Both the position numbers and the translations under genes were made by a program. From the NCBI GenBank assembly GCA_030430675.1, contig JAUIKU010000021.1, forward strand, positions 1 to 35,655: a stretch of DNA of 35,655 bases. Reading direction: 5' to 3'. The DNA comes from Bacteroidia bacterium (GTDB lineage Bacteria; Bacteroidota; Bacteroidia; Cytophagales; Cyclobacteriaceae). Under the pieces are notes generated by a model. That model saw only the letters and a list, made by a program, of their open reading frames with translations, was not told the DNA's origin and ran no database searches. Of this stretch, positions 25,887-34,073 are shown piece after piece. Position 1 is the first letter of the stretch; every line of letters starts with the position of its first letter.

Positions 25887-27167
25887 TTATGGCTTAACCT
25901 CATCGCCTATCATCACCAATAAATCCTTCGACATCCCTTCACTGCTCATCTTTTGTTGAATCTCCCGGGCTTTTTTCTTGTATGCCGGATTTTCCCAAAG
26001 GTCCAGCAATAATTTTTCGACCGAAGATGTAGTAAGCCTGGATATAGCGATACCCCTGGGACCCAGACCCAGATCAGCTATACGCCTATTCCAGAAGTAC
26101 TGATCCACTATATGTGGTATGATCAAACTGGGGCAGCCGTATTTGCAGGCCGTATGGGTAGTGCCAGATCCACCATGATGCACCATAGCGTAGACTTTGG
26201 GTAATATCCAGTCGTACGGTATATTGTCGACAAAATAAATGTATTCAGGACAGTTTTCGATTTTTTGAAGACCACCCCAGGAAGTATTGATTATGGTGGG
26301 AATCCTGTATTTTTTCAGGATTCTCAACAGGGCCAGGGTTTTTTCCAAAGGAGCTTCGTTCTTCATGCTTCCAAAACTGATCAGTAGTATCTTCTCATGT
26401 TTGGACAGAAAAGACTGTAAAGTCTCCTCGGGTTGCCAGTGCATCTTTTTATTGCGTTCTACAAAACCCGTTACATAGAGATGCCGCGGCCAATAAGCAG
26501 GTCGTGGAAAAAGACTGGGAGAAATGGAGTAAAAAGATTTGGTGTCGAACACAATGGTTCGATAGATTGATCCGGCGGAAACCTTTATGTGGTTCAGATG
26601 GTCCTTCTGTTTTCTAAGGAGCCTGTAAAAGACCAGAGACCGTATCCAGTTCACAGCCTTGTAGCTCAGTTTATTCAAAAAAGGTCCAAAGTTTCCATTT
26701 CCTGTTAACCCTATGGTGGAATACTCCTTCACTTCGTGTACTACGCATGGGATCGGACAAACCAGGATGGTGCTACCGGGGTGAGCCATTTCCCAAAGTA
26801 TTGGGTAAACACATTTGGGGTGGTAGAAGATCTTATCGGGTTGCAGTTCGCGAATACATTGCTTTTGGGTGACAATTAACTGGTCTTGTAGTTTCCAGCT
26901 TGAACGGGCCAGGGACCTCATAGCCTTGATTTTTCTGATGAGGCCACCCGAACCGCCCATCAGGGTTTTGCCGGTTTGACTTTCCAGCAGTTCCAGAAAC
27001 TGTTTGTCAAATCCGTGGAAAGAAATGCTTGCTTGTTCTACCATATCCCGGAATTGTTCCGGAAAAACACAGGTTACTTCCCATCCATGGTTTTTAAGTA
27101 CCTCGGCCAAAGCCAGGAATGGCTCGGCATCACCCCGGGTACCAATAGAAAAAAATACGGCTCGCAC
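25887..27167 (-). CDS. GT1-family (UGT-like) glycosyltransferase
   Basis: 426 residues, GTG start at 27167 (no better ATG nearby). The N-terminal domain opens with FFSIGTRGDAEPFLALAEVL, typical of sterol and macrolide glucosyltransferases (YjiC/UGT80-like GT-B fold). The C-terminal domain has ILLISFGSMKNEAP and the donor-binding HHGGSGTTHTACKYGCPSL followed by IPHIVDQYFWNRR, close to the plant-type PSPG region. It would transfer a sugar from a nucleotide donor to a lipid or small-molecule acceptor; neither is known. It lies between ModA and PSD1 genes on the same strand, with gaps of 36 and about 55 bases, so an operon is possible but unsupported by function. Confidence 0.9.
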   Translation of the reverse strand: MRAVFFSIGTRGDAEPFLALAEVLKNHGWEVTCVFPEQFRDMVEQASISFHGFDKQFLELLESQTGKTLMGGSGGLIRKIKAMRSLARSSWKLQDQLIVTQKQCIRELQPDKIFYHPKCVYPILWEMAHPGSTILVCPIPCVVHEVKEYSTIGLTGNGNFGPFLNKLSYKAVNWIRSLVFYRLLRKQKDHLNHIKVSAGSIYRTIVFDTKSFYSISPSLFPRPAYWPRHLYVTGFVERNKKMHWQPEETLQSFLSKHEKILLISFGSMKNEAPLEKTLALLRILKKYRIPTIINTSWGGLQKIENCPEYIYFVDNIPYDWILPKVYAMVHHGGSGTTHTACKYGCPSLIIPHIVDQYFWNRRIADLGLGPRGIAISRLTTSSVEKLLLDLWENPAYKKKAREIQQKMSSEGMSKDLLVMIGDEVKP

Positions 27168-27203
27168 GCTATAAATTAGAAAATAAAAGCGACAAGTGTG
27201 ATA

Positions 27204-27944
27204 CTAGGTGCTGGATTCGTAACCGTATTTTTGCAGGATTTGCTGCCCTTCAGGAGATAACAAAAAATCATAGAAGTGCTTGGCCGGAACCTTATTTTCG
27301 GTGTTTAGGATAACAATACCCTGGGCGATAGGTTGGTGGAAGCGATGATCGATTTCAATCCATTCTCCCTGGTCTTTCATAGCTTTAGACAGCACTACTG
27401 ACTTGGCGGTAAATCCAGCTTCAGCAGCACCTGAAATCACGAACTGGTTTACCTGTGATATGCTTTCCCCATAAACCAATTTTTCGCTAACCCGATCCAT
27501 TACCTGATAATGTTCCATTATTTCCATGGCTGCCTGACCATAGGGTGCAAGTTGAGGGTTAGCCATGGCAATATGTTTAACCCTGGTTGACAGAAGGGCG
27601 TCAAACGATGGTGTGAAATCAACTCCTGTACTCCATAAAACCAGCCGGCCGTAGGCGTAAACTTTTGGTTCGGTTCGGGTTAATCCCTGCTGGTAGAGCA
27701 TTTGCGGATATTTCATATCTGCAGCAACCAGTAGGTCAAAAGGAGCGCCCTCTCTTATCTGTGCGCTGAGTTTGCCAGATGAACTTATTATCACTTCGCA
27801 CTGATACCCAAATTGCCGTTCGAAAGCATCTGTTATATCTTCAATGGCATATTGCATATTTGACGCTACCGCAATAGTGAGTGGCTGCTTCGGTGGACCT
27901 GTGCAAGCGGCTAGCAGAGCTATTATAACCGGAAACATTCTCAT
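27204..27944 (-). CDS. ModA-like oxyanion-binding lipoprotein
   Basis: 246 residues. The lipobox LLAACTG places it as a lipoprotein. Seen: the ModA start LTIAVASNMQYAIEDITDAF, the EVIISSSGKLSAQI segment with the conserved Ser cluster, GAPFDLLVAADMKYP, ANPQLAPYGQAAMEIM and EAGFTAKSVVLSK, all in family order. Known role: high-affinity molybdate or tungstate binding for an ABC transporter. No modB or modC gene is next to it; instead its ATG overlaps the stop of a DUF2490 outer-membrane-type gene (ATGA). The permease may lie elsewhere or the pair may use another route. Ligand may also be a different oxyanion. Confidence 0.87.
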   Translation of the reverse strand: MRMFPVIIALLAACTGPPKQPLTIAVASNMQYAIEDITDAFERQFGYQCEVIISSSGKLSAQIREGAPFDLLVAADMKYPQMLYQQGLTRTEPKVYAYGRLVLWSTGVDFTPSFDALLSTRVKHIAMANPQLAPYGQAAMEIMEHYQVMDRVSEKLVYGESISQVNQFVISGAAEAGFTAKSVVLSKAMKDQGEWIEIDHRFHQPIAQGIVILNTENKVPAKHFYDFLLSPEGQQILQKYGYESST

Positions 27945-28723
27945 GGTGCGGAACCCAATGCTTTGGTCAGATCCAGTTTGTGCCTGATGGCAAACCAGAG
28001 AATGTGATAATAGGTGTATTGAGAGGGCAGGTTCAAGGCACTAAATCTTCCCTGGTAAATCAGCGAGAAGGCAAGGTTTCTGTTCAGTTGAAATTCCGGA
28101 CCGATCAGCAGGCGATTTTGGTCAAATATATTGTACACAATCTCTTTCCCGGCATTGATGAACAACTCATCACCTATAAGGAATCGCAGCGCCCTGTCCT
28201 GTGTACCTGCAAATTGTTTTACCGGAACAGAGATTCCAATGTAGTAACGAAATCTCCAATTAAACCGACTGAATTGTCTGTCGTTGTTATCGTTTGCTTC
28301 GATAAATCGCTGTTCCAACCGTATTCTGCTGCTTATTCCCAGCTTGCTGGAAGCTCTTTTATATCTCAATTCCTGGTGGGGGCGCCATTCATCTACCGTT
28401 ATTTTGCTATTGGTGTAGGAACCCCAATAACCAAATCCTGCTGCTAAAGTGAGCCCACTGGCAATTTTATAGCCCCCGGCGATTCTGACCAGATATTGAG
28501 ATGCTTCCAAAAAGTCATTTTCCCAACGGTAACCGCCATCCAGCTGGATCGCCCATTTTTCAGCTACCTTGGTTTGGTTATAATAGTGGACCCACTGCCT
28601 ATTTCCCTTGGTCACGGTTTTTGATTGACCAAACCCATCACTACTGAAAGTAAAAGCAACCAATACCAGTAAGCCGATAACCTTTTTAAGATATATAATT
28701 ACCTGTACCAATGTCGATTTCAC
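27941..28723 (-). CDS. DUF2490 outer-membrane barrel-type protein
   Basis: 260 residues from a GTG at 28723, with a signal peptide of about 32 residues ending SSDGFGQ. The mature protein is all alternating amphipathic strands typical of a 10-12-stranded barrel: RQWVHYYNQTKVAEKWAIQL, GGYRWENDFLEA, AAGFGYWGSY, RIRLEQRFIEA and FSLIYQGRF. WRFRYYIGISVP is the family's recurring turn. It likely sits in the outer membrane. No function is established. Translational coupling with ModA suggests a role in passing the ModA ligand across the outer membrane (inference). Confidence 0.82.
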   Translation of the reverse strand: MKSTLVQVIIYLKKVIGLLVLVAFTFSSDGFGQSKTVTKGNRQWVHYYNQTKVAEKWAIQLDGGYRWENDFLEASQYLVRIAGGYKIASGLTLAAGFGYWGSYTNSKITVDEWRPHQELRYKRASSKLGISSRIRLEQRFIEANDNNDRQFSRFNWRFRYYIGISVPVKQFAGTQDRALRFLIGDELFINAGKEIVYNIFDQNRLLIGPEFQLNRNLAFSLIYQGRFSALNLPSQYTYYHILWFAIRHKLDLTKALGSAP

Positions 28724-28779
28724 TTAAGAATTCAATATAGCTTCTCTTTATCAATATCGTATTAAACACCATTTTGAGC

Positions 28780-29376
28780 TTATGGTTCCATCTCAATTCC
28801 CGGTATCGCTTCCAGCTTACCCATGATTAATGGCTGTTTTGACAAAGGGATATCCAGTTTTATTTTGCATGGATCATCGATCGCGTGCTCAATAATGTCA
28901 AGATCCTGTTGCTTCACCAAATTCAGGATGATATCCATTTTACTGTATGGATAGGTCAGTACCCAGGTATCAGTTTGTTCTTTTTTCACGATTTTTGCCC
29001 TATTGAGAGCTGATATTGCAGCATTTCGGTAGGCACTGATCAATCCGCCAATCCCCAGTTTGGTACCCCCAAAATATCGTACCACTACCAGTAAAACATT
29101 GGTGAGATCGCGAGCCCGCAGCTGTCCCATTATCGGGTCACCGGCGCTGTGTTTAGGTTCACCGTCGTCAAACACGCGATACTCATTGCCCTGAGGATTG
29201 AGAATGTAAGCGTAGCAATGATGGCGGGCTTTATGATGCTCCTTTTTCAACCTTTGAAGCAACCTCTGTATTTCCTCAACGGTATTCACCGGGAAGGCAA
29301 AGGCCAGAAACCTGCTACCTTTCTCTTTATAAATTCCTTCTGTGGCGGCAGTTATGGTGAGATAATTGGATTTCAT
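28780..29376 (-). CDS. yigZ: YigZ/IMPACT-family protein
   Basis: 198 residues from ATG at 29376; a TTG one codon earlier is less likely. The N-terminal UPF0029 (IMPACT) domain shows KEKGSRFLAFAFPV, HHKARHHCYAYIL, RVFDDGEPKHSAGDPIM and RYFGGTKLGIGGLISAYRNA, the hallmark motifs of the family. The C-terminal DUF1949 ferredoxin-like domain follows at about 130-198. Known: conserved in bacteria and eukaryotes and associated with translation regulation; exact bacterial role is unclear. The ATG overlaps the stop of the upstream TPR gene (TGATG), so it is co-translated with that secreted protein although likely cytoplasmic. Confidence 0.92.
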   Translation of the reverse strand: MKSNYLTITAATEGIYKEKGSRFLAFAFPVNTVEEIQRLLQRLKKEHHKARHHCYAYILNPQGNEYRVFDDGEPKHSAGDPIMGQLRARDLTNVLLVVVRYFGGTKLGIGGLISAYRNAAISALNRAKIVKKEQTDTWVLTYPYSKMDIILNLVKQQDLDIIEHAIDDPCKIKLDIPLSKQPLIMGKLEAIPGIEMEP

Positions 29377-30497
29377 CAACTATCACGAAGATAACTTTTT
29401 GCTTCATCTTTCACCTTGTCGTACTGGGCCAGTTTTAGGGCATTGCGGTAATAGTCCCTGGCTTCGTCAATTTTGCCCCTGGACACGGCTATCCTGGCCA
29501 GGCCCGCATAAGCCAGACTTTTTTTGTTATCTGCTCTTGCACCCAGCTCCTGGCCGGTAAGCAATGACTTTTGATACCATGACTGGGCTTTTTCCATGTC
29601 ATTGAGATGCTTTTCCATATAGATGCCATAAAATACTTCTCCGGACATCCGATAGAAATCCTTTTTATCACCAACCAAAGCCTGGATAGTGGTATAAGTC
29701 TTGGCATATTGTTCTGCGGCCAGTAGCGCCTCTACATTTATTATTTTAAAGAAAGTGTTCTTCGGAAACCGCTTGACCAAGCCCTCCGTATATTGCATTG
29801 CCTTGGTTGGCTGATCTTCGTACCTTAGATAGATGTGGGAAAGGTACATGGAGGCTTCGGCACGGGTGAACACCGCTTCTCTGCTAGCCCTGTCCAGTTG
29901 TGCCAATCCCAGTTTCTTATCACCATCTCTGAACACCCATACGAAGGGCTTATACACAGGGTTTGATTCCGGGTACTGTACCCGGTAGTAATTATACAAT
30001 CCGGTCGAAAAGTAAAATTCGGGACTTTTATCCAACATATCAAAACCAATTTTCATAAAGTGATAGGCCTTTTTGGCCGCCCCCAGGGCCTTTAATGTTT
30101 GCCCGTCTTCATCATAAAACTGTGCCAGCCAGCTGTGGATTGCCATGGCGAAAAATACCGCCTCCATGTCATTAGGGTCATCTTTCAGGTAGGTTTTGGT
30201 TCGTTCCAGAGAGATTTGAAGATTTCCGATCAGTTTTCTAAAATCCGCTGTTTCCGGTTCAATAGGGTTAGCGCTCCAATTGATGTTCAATGCTTTCATC
30301 ATGGGTGCTACCGGATGATGGGGCATTAACTGCTCTACCTGTTTAATGTATCGCTCTGCTTGGGAGGATTCGGTATTGTAAATACAGTATAATCCTTTTT
30401 TAACAATTTCCAGGGTTGCGGGCTGCTCCAGCAATTTCTGCTGGGGCCAGGCTGGTATTGAGGTTAGCGTGATGAAAAAAAATACCCAGTATTTCAT
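29376..30497 (-). CDS. Secreted TPR-like protein, paralog 2
   Basis: About 373 residues from ATG at 30497 (MKYWVFFFIT); an ORF extension to 30530 adds eleven residues before the signal peptide. A signal sequence ends near PAWPQQ. The remainder is helical repeats of TPR type, e.g. AAKKAYHFMKIGFDML, YFSTGLYNYYRVQYPE, and near the end IDEARDYYRNALKLAQ. It shares GLYNYYR, the GAAK(K/R)AY helix and the EAKSYL tail with the gene just upstream, so the two arose by tandem duplication. Function unknown; TPRs bind proteins, probably in the periplasm. Its stop overlaps the YigZ start. Confidence 0.8.
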   Translation of the reverse strand: MKYWVFFFITLTSIPAWPQQKLLEQPATLEIVKKGLYCIYNTESSQAERYIKQVEQLMPHHPVAPMMKALNINWSANPIEPETADFRKLIGNLQISLERTKTYLKDDPNDMEAVFFAMAIHSWLAQFYDEDGQTLKALGAAKKAYHFMKIGFDMLDKSPEFYFSTGLYNYYRVQYPESNPVYKPFVWVFRDGDKKLGLAQLDRASREAVFTRAEASMYLSHIYLRYEDQPTKAMQYTEGLVKRFPKNTFFKIINVEALLAAEQYAKTYTTIQALVGDKKDFYRMSGEVFYGIYMEKHLNDMEKAQSWYQKSLLTGQELGARADNKKSLAYAGLARIAVSRGKIDEARDYYRNALKLAQYDKVKDEAKSYLRDS

Positions 30498-30542
30498 TTG
30501 AGTAGACATCTGCTGTAAAACGTATAACATCCTGAAAATTGC

Positions 30543-31649
30543 CTAATTCAGGTAGCTTTTAGCTTCGTTTTTCTGGGCCTCAGTATAGGCTCTGTCCAGT
30601 GATTCTTTAAAATACTTACGCGCTTGAGGTGGATCATTCTTGTGCTGGTAGATTCGACCCAGTCCAAGATAGGCGATGGCCTCAAGGTATGCTCTCTCCA
30701 TATCATGAGCTTCACTCAACTGCAAAGTCTTACGGTAGAGTTTCTCTGCAGTATGATAGTTAAAGAATGATTTCTCTTCAATTACCCCCATAAACAGGTC
30801 ACCATAGATCCGAAAGTACGGATTTCGGTCCGACTGCAACTGTCTGGCGATGGGAGCGGCTGTTTGGTATTGCTGGTTGATTACCAGGCTTTCCAGGTAT
30901 ATGGCCTTGAAAAGGTGATTTTTAGGATAGGTCTCATACAGGTCCTTCCCCCTGCGTAGGGCCTGTACCGGGAGATACTCGTAACGCATGTAGATATAAC
31001 TCAAGTAATACTTGGCAATTACGTGAGAGATGGAGGTATTTCTGGCGGCATACTCCAACTGCCTGATACCTAGATCTTTATTTCCTTTCATAAAGAATGA
31101 CATGAAAGGGCGGTAGATGGGGTGTGCTTCCGGGTAATATTCCCTGTAGTAGTTGTACAAACCAGTCGAGAGATAGAACTCATTGTAATGATCCATCATA
31201 CTCATGCCATCTTTAACGTCATTATAGGCGCGTTTGGCAGCGCCAACCGCTTTAAAGCTTCTGCCAGATTCGGCATAACTCTCGGCCAGTAATCCTTGAG
31301 ATGCCATGGCTAAAAAAGTGGCTTCCGGGTTATTGGGGTCATTTTCCAACACCTGTAAAGATCTTGAGTAGGCGTTTTCCAGATGTTCCTGATAGGTGGA
31401 AAGTGCCGATTCTTTGGTAAAAATGGGAAAATGTCGCCAAAATACTTCCATGGCTTTCATCAAATCCGGTATGGCACTGCCTTCACTTTGCGATTCTATA
31501 TCTCGAATAATGGTATGAGCATGGTGGAATTCATAATTATATATGTGGTTCATGCCCTTTTTTACCATTTCCATGGTTGATTGCTGACACCAGGCCTGGA
31601 AGCTGAAAAGCAGGGTAAATATTATATTATATAACAGTTTTTTGCCCAT
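30543..31649 (-). CDS. Secreted TPR-like protein, paralog 1
   Basis: About 368 residues from ATG at 31649 (MGKKLLYNII), giving a signal peptide ending SFQAWCQQ; the longer frame to 31721 begins at TTG and would bury that signal. The mature part is helical repeats: GRSFKAVGAAKRAYNDVKDG, YLSTGLYNYYREYYPE, LYETYPKNHLFKAIYLE and PPQARKYFKESLDRAY. Close paralog of the next gene downstream with the same length and order, pointing to an old duplication. No catalytic motif is visible. It heads the long minus-strand run and has a perfect -7 promoter element upstream. Confidence 0.8.
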   Translation of the reverse strand: MGKKLLYNIIFTLLFSFQAWCQQSTMEMVKKGMNHIYNYEFHHAHTIIRDIESQSEGSAIPDLMKAMEVFWRHFPIFTKESALSTYQEHLENAYSRSLQVLENDPNNPEATFLAMASQGLLAESYAESGRSFKAVGAAKRAYNDVKDGMSMMDHYNEFYLSTGLYNYYREYYPEAHPIYRPFMSFFMKGNKDLGIRQLEYAARNTSISHVIAKYYLSYIYMRYEYLPVQALRRGKDLYETYPKNHLFKAIYLESLVINQQYQTAAPIARQLQSDRNPYFRIYGDLFMGVIEEKSFFNYHTAEKLYRKTLQLSEAHDMERAYLEAIAYLGLGRIYQHKNDPPQARKYFKESLDRAYTEAQKNEAKSYLN

Positions 31650-31738
31650 AGCTGGCTTGGATGAGTACCGATGCCTGAAAAATTTAAAGCTGGTATTGGA
31701 TTTTATTATGTTTACAAACAAACACTTGGTTCAGGCTC

Positions 31739-31746
31739 CAAAATTA
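31739..31746 (-). promoter_or_regulatory. Bacteroidota -7 element upstream of the TPR genes
   Basis: Minus-strand TAATTTTG matches TAnnTTTG exactly, about 90 bases before the ATG at 31649. No convincing TTG is present at -33. It lies in the divergent gap between the TPR genes and the glycan locus. Confidence 0.4.
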
Positions 31747-31786
31747 ACCACATAAATCCATATTACGGTCTGAAAAAATATAAGTT

Positions 31787-32215
31787 ATGAAGTTACCCAA
31801 TCAGCCATTCTACTTACCATTGGGTAATTGCCAGGATGCCAGGGGGTTACTGGGTGTTCTTGAATATAAACACCTACCATTTCAGGTGCAACGAATATTT
31901 TGGATCCGTAATGTACCCGCAAATACTACACGAGGAGGTCATGCCCATCGCACGTCAGAACAGGTGCTAATATGTATCAAAGGAATTGTTGAAGTTGAAT
32001 TGGAAGATATTGCCGGTAAAAAACAGCAATTCAGGCTTAGCCATGACAACCACAGGGGTTTGTACTTACCACCACTGTACTGGGGCTATTATAAATTTAA
32101 AAACCAGGCGGTGGCTTTATGTCTGGCCTCAGATTGTTTCGACGAGTCTGATTACATCAGAGATTATCACGAGTTTAAAAAAATGCAAGATGCAGGCCCG
32201 TCAGGAACGCTATAG
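31787..32215 (+). CDS. FdtA/QdtA-type sugar 3,4-ketoisomerase (cupin)
   Basis: 142 residues, the normal length for stand-alone WxcM/FdtA cupins. Seen: RIFWIRNVPANTTRGGHAHRTSEQVLICIKG split over the cupin strands, with the GGHAHR pair of catalytic His, VEVELEDIAG, and PPLYWGYYKFK. Known reaction: dTDP-4-keto-6-deoxyglucose to the 3-keto sugar, the step before 3-amino-3,6-dideoxy sugar formation. The usual aminotransferase partner is not in the window. It opens a plus-strand surface-glycan locus. Its last 26 bases overlap the next gene in another frame. Confidence 0.88.
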   Translation: MKLPNQPFYLPLGNCQDARGLLGVLEYKHLPFQVQRIFWIRNVPANTTRGGHAHRTSEQVLICIKGIVEVELEDIAGKKQQFRLSHDNHRGLYLPPLYWGYYKFKNQAVALCLASDCFDESDYIRDYHEFKKMQDAGPSGTL

Positions 32216-33122
32216 AGTGCTAACGGAGTTAGTTGATATTCCCTGCCAGATAGATTATGAGGAATGTCTATATCACAGGCAGGATTACCTGGCGAGCCAG
32301 GTTAATTCCAAACGGATTTCATTTTTTTTAGTTCTTCAGGATTCCAAACGGGTCACGGCAAAGATCCATTTTGACCAGGTGGGGGATTTGGCAATAAGCC
32401 AGTATTATGCGCCATTTGGTTCGCTTGATGGAGATCCCGGATCAGCTTCGGCCGCGGAATATCTGCTGACTTCTATTAGTAGCACACTTCGGTCGAGTGG
32501 TATACGTCAGGTAGAAATCCGCCATCCGGCATCTTGTTATTGGTCCAGTCCTCACTGGGAGCCGTTGTTACTGAAATCGGGGTTTACTTCGAGGGTCATG
32601 GTGAACCATCACCTGGTGGTAGATGAACAACCATTTGAGAAAAAGATCCATCCAATGGAAGTCAGGAAATTGAACAAATCTCAAAAATTCAGATTTAACG
32701 TTCATCAGGTGGGATCACTAAGGAAAATTTATAATTTTATCCGTGCCTGCAGGGAGGAAAGAAATCAGTCTCTATCGATGAACTATCAGCAACTGGCTCC
32801 GGTGGTGCATCGTGTGCCGAATAATTTTTTATTGGTTTCAGTGGGGTATGGACAGGAGCTGGCTGCCGCCGCTATAATTATAAAAGTGAATTCGGCCTGC
32901 TGGTACCAGTTTTACCCGGCGCATAGCGAAAAATTCAACCGAGAAAGTCCGTTGGTATATCTGATATCCGAAGTCTACAAGTATGCCTGCAACAGAGGTG
33001 TTAAAATCTTTGACCTGGGCACTTCTGAAGTACAAGGTAAAACCCTGGATGGGTTGATAAAATTTAAGACCCGGATGGGAGGTTCCCCAACTCAAAAGAA
33101 AATATTCTCAAAACCACTATAA
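32190..33122 (+). CDS. FemAB/GNAT-like transferase
   Basis: 310 residues from ATG at 32190 (MQARQERYRV), chosen because the open frame upstream (to 31986) runs through the FdtA gene in the wrong frame and reads like shadow sequence. The first half contains YYAPFGSLDGDPGSAS and VEIRHPASCYW; the second half is the typical GNAT/FemAB C-terminal fold: FIRACREERNQSLSM, ELAAAAIIIKVNSACWYQFY, and GVKIFDLGTSEVQG followed by LIKFKTRMGG. Known: FemAB proteins add amino acids from aminoacyl-tRNA, and relatives (CelD/BcsL type) acylate sugars. In this locus it could acylate an amino-sugar made with FdtA's product (inference). Confidence 0.7.
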   Translation: MQARQERYRVLTELVDIPCQIDYEECLYHRQDYLASQVNSKRISFFLVLQDSKRVTAKIHFDQVGDLAISQYYAPFGSLDGDPGSASAAEYLLTSISSTLRSSGIRQVEIRHPASCYWSSPHWEPLLLKSGFTSRVMVNHHLVVDEQPFEKKIHPMEVRKLNKSQKFRFNVHQVGSLRKIYNFIRACREERNQSLSMNYQQLAPVVHRVPNNFLLVSVGYGQELAAAAIIIKVNSACWYQFYPAHSEKFNRESPLVYLISEVYKYACNRGVKIFDLGTSEVQGKTLDGLIKFKTRMGGSPTQKKIFSKPL

Positions 33123-33135
33123 AAGTAGATTAAAA

Positions 33136-34059
33136 TTGACCAGCAAAAAGAGAAATACCATCACCAAAGCCCGTAAGGATATGCTGAAACAGCCGGGGGT
33201 GATCTATACAATAAGGTGCACGGAATCCGATTGTGACTGCAAACATTTCGGGGTTGATTGCCGTCGCGGATTTTTTTCACTTTGGATTCAGGCAGTTTAC
33301 GGTATTTATTTCGGCAACAACCTGAAGGTAGAAAACTATATCGATTTTGGCGATAAGCCCTATCTGTATTCGGATCCTGCCAGGTTTGATGGATCGTTGA
33401 ACTTTTGGAATTACTATTACATCCAAGAACGTCAGCAAGCCGGTCGTACCGTTCCAAATAACCATGTGGAAACTTACCCCCTGAGGATTTGGCAACGGGA
33501 TCATTTGAGGGCAATACACAATCAGGCGGTAAAGACCCTGCAGTTAAAACCTCAGGTAAAAGAACATATTGATTCTCTTTTGAACAGCTTTAGCAAATTT
33601 AGAACCCTGGGAGTGCACATCAGGGGTACTGATCACCCTGAAGAAGTGCCACGGGTACCCATCGAGCGCTACCTGGGAATACTGCATAAGCATCTTAAAA
33701 GCTATCAGAAGTTTTTTATCGCAACAGATGATCAAAGAATGCTGGAAACAATTATCAACGAATTTGGTCCTGAGCAGATTCTGTTTCAGGAGGCCACTCG
33801 TTCGAATACCGACCAGGCAGTGCACACTGATCTGCAGCACCAGGACCGTTACCAACTGGGGTTGCAGGTTCTGGCTGATTGCTACGCTTTGTCTTCCTGT
33901 CAAAAAGCAATTTTAGCCCACAGTAACGTAAGCTACGGAGCATTACTACTAAACCCCGAGCTCAGTTATTATTTAATGGAATCGAGCGAGTCATTGAGCA
34001 GTCGTTTAAAGACCGGTCTGCTATACTCACTTGATCGTTGGGGGATTAGAAAAATGTAG
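33136..34059 (+). CDS. Fucosyltransferase-like (GT23/NodZ-type) protein
   Basis: 307 residues from TTG at 33136; an ATG at 33181 (MLKQPGVIYT) is also possible. The first 60 residues are Cys-rich (CTESDCDCKHFGVDC). The C-terminal half has LGVHIRGTDHPEEVP, followed by IERYLGILHKHLK and FFIATDDQRMLE, then LADCYALSSCQKAILAHS, in the order of the alpha-1,6/O-fucosyltransferase superfamily (HxRxTD donor loop, then ATDD). That fold uses GDP-fucose, but substrate preference here is inferred only from motif. It lies between the FemAB-like and GT61-like genes with short gaps, so it is part of the glycan-building set. Confidence 0.6.
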   Translation: MTSKKRNTITKARKDMLKQPGVIYTIRCTESDCDCKHFGVDCRRGFFSLWIQAVYGIYFGNNLKVENYIDFGDKPYLYSDPARFDGSLNFWNYYYIQERQQAGRTVPNNHVETYPLRIWQRDHLRAIHNQAVKTLQLKPQVKEHIDSLLNSFSKFRTLGVHIRGTDHPEEVPRVPIERYLGILHKHLKSYQKFFIATDDQRMLETIINEFGPEQILFQEATRSNTDQAVHTDLQHQDRYQLGLQVLADCYALSSCQKAILAHSNVSYGALLLNPELSYYLMESSESLSSRLKTGLLYSLDRWGIRKM

Positions 34060-34073
34060 TGTAATTTGATGTT

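Noticed and set aside
25832-25903. N-terminal extension of the PSD1 ORF
   Set aside because: It would overlap the glycosyltransferase gene and bury the lipoprotein signal that starts at the ATG at 25831.
27980-28447. A 155-residue plus-strand ORF
   Set aside because: It is antisense to the DUF2490 gene, and the minus strand has the signal peptide and barrel pattern.
31986-32189. N-terminal extension of the FemAB-like ORF by 68 residues
   Set aside because: It overlaps the FdtA gene out of frame and has shadow-like composition; the ATG at 32190 gives a normal start.
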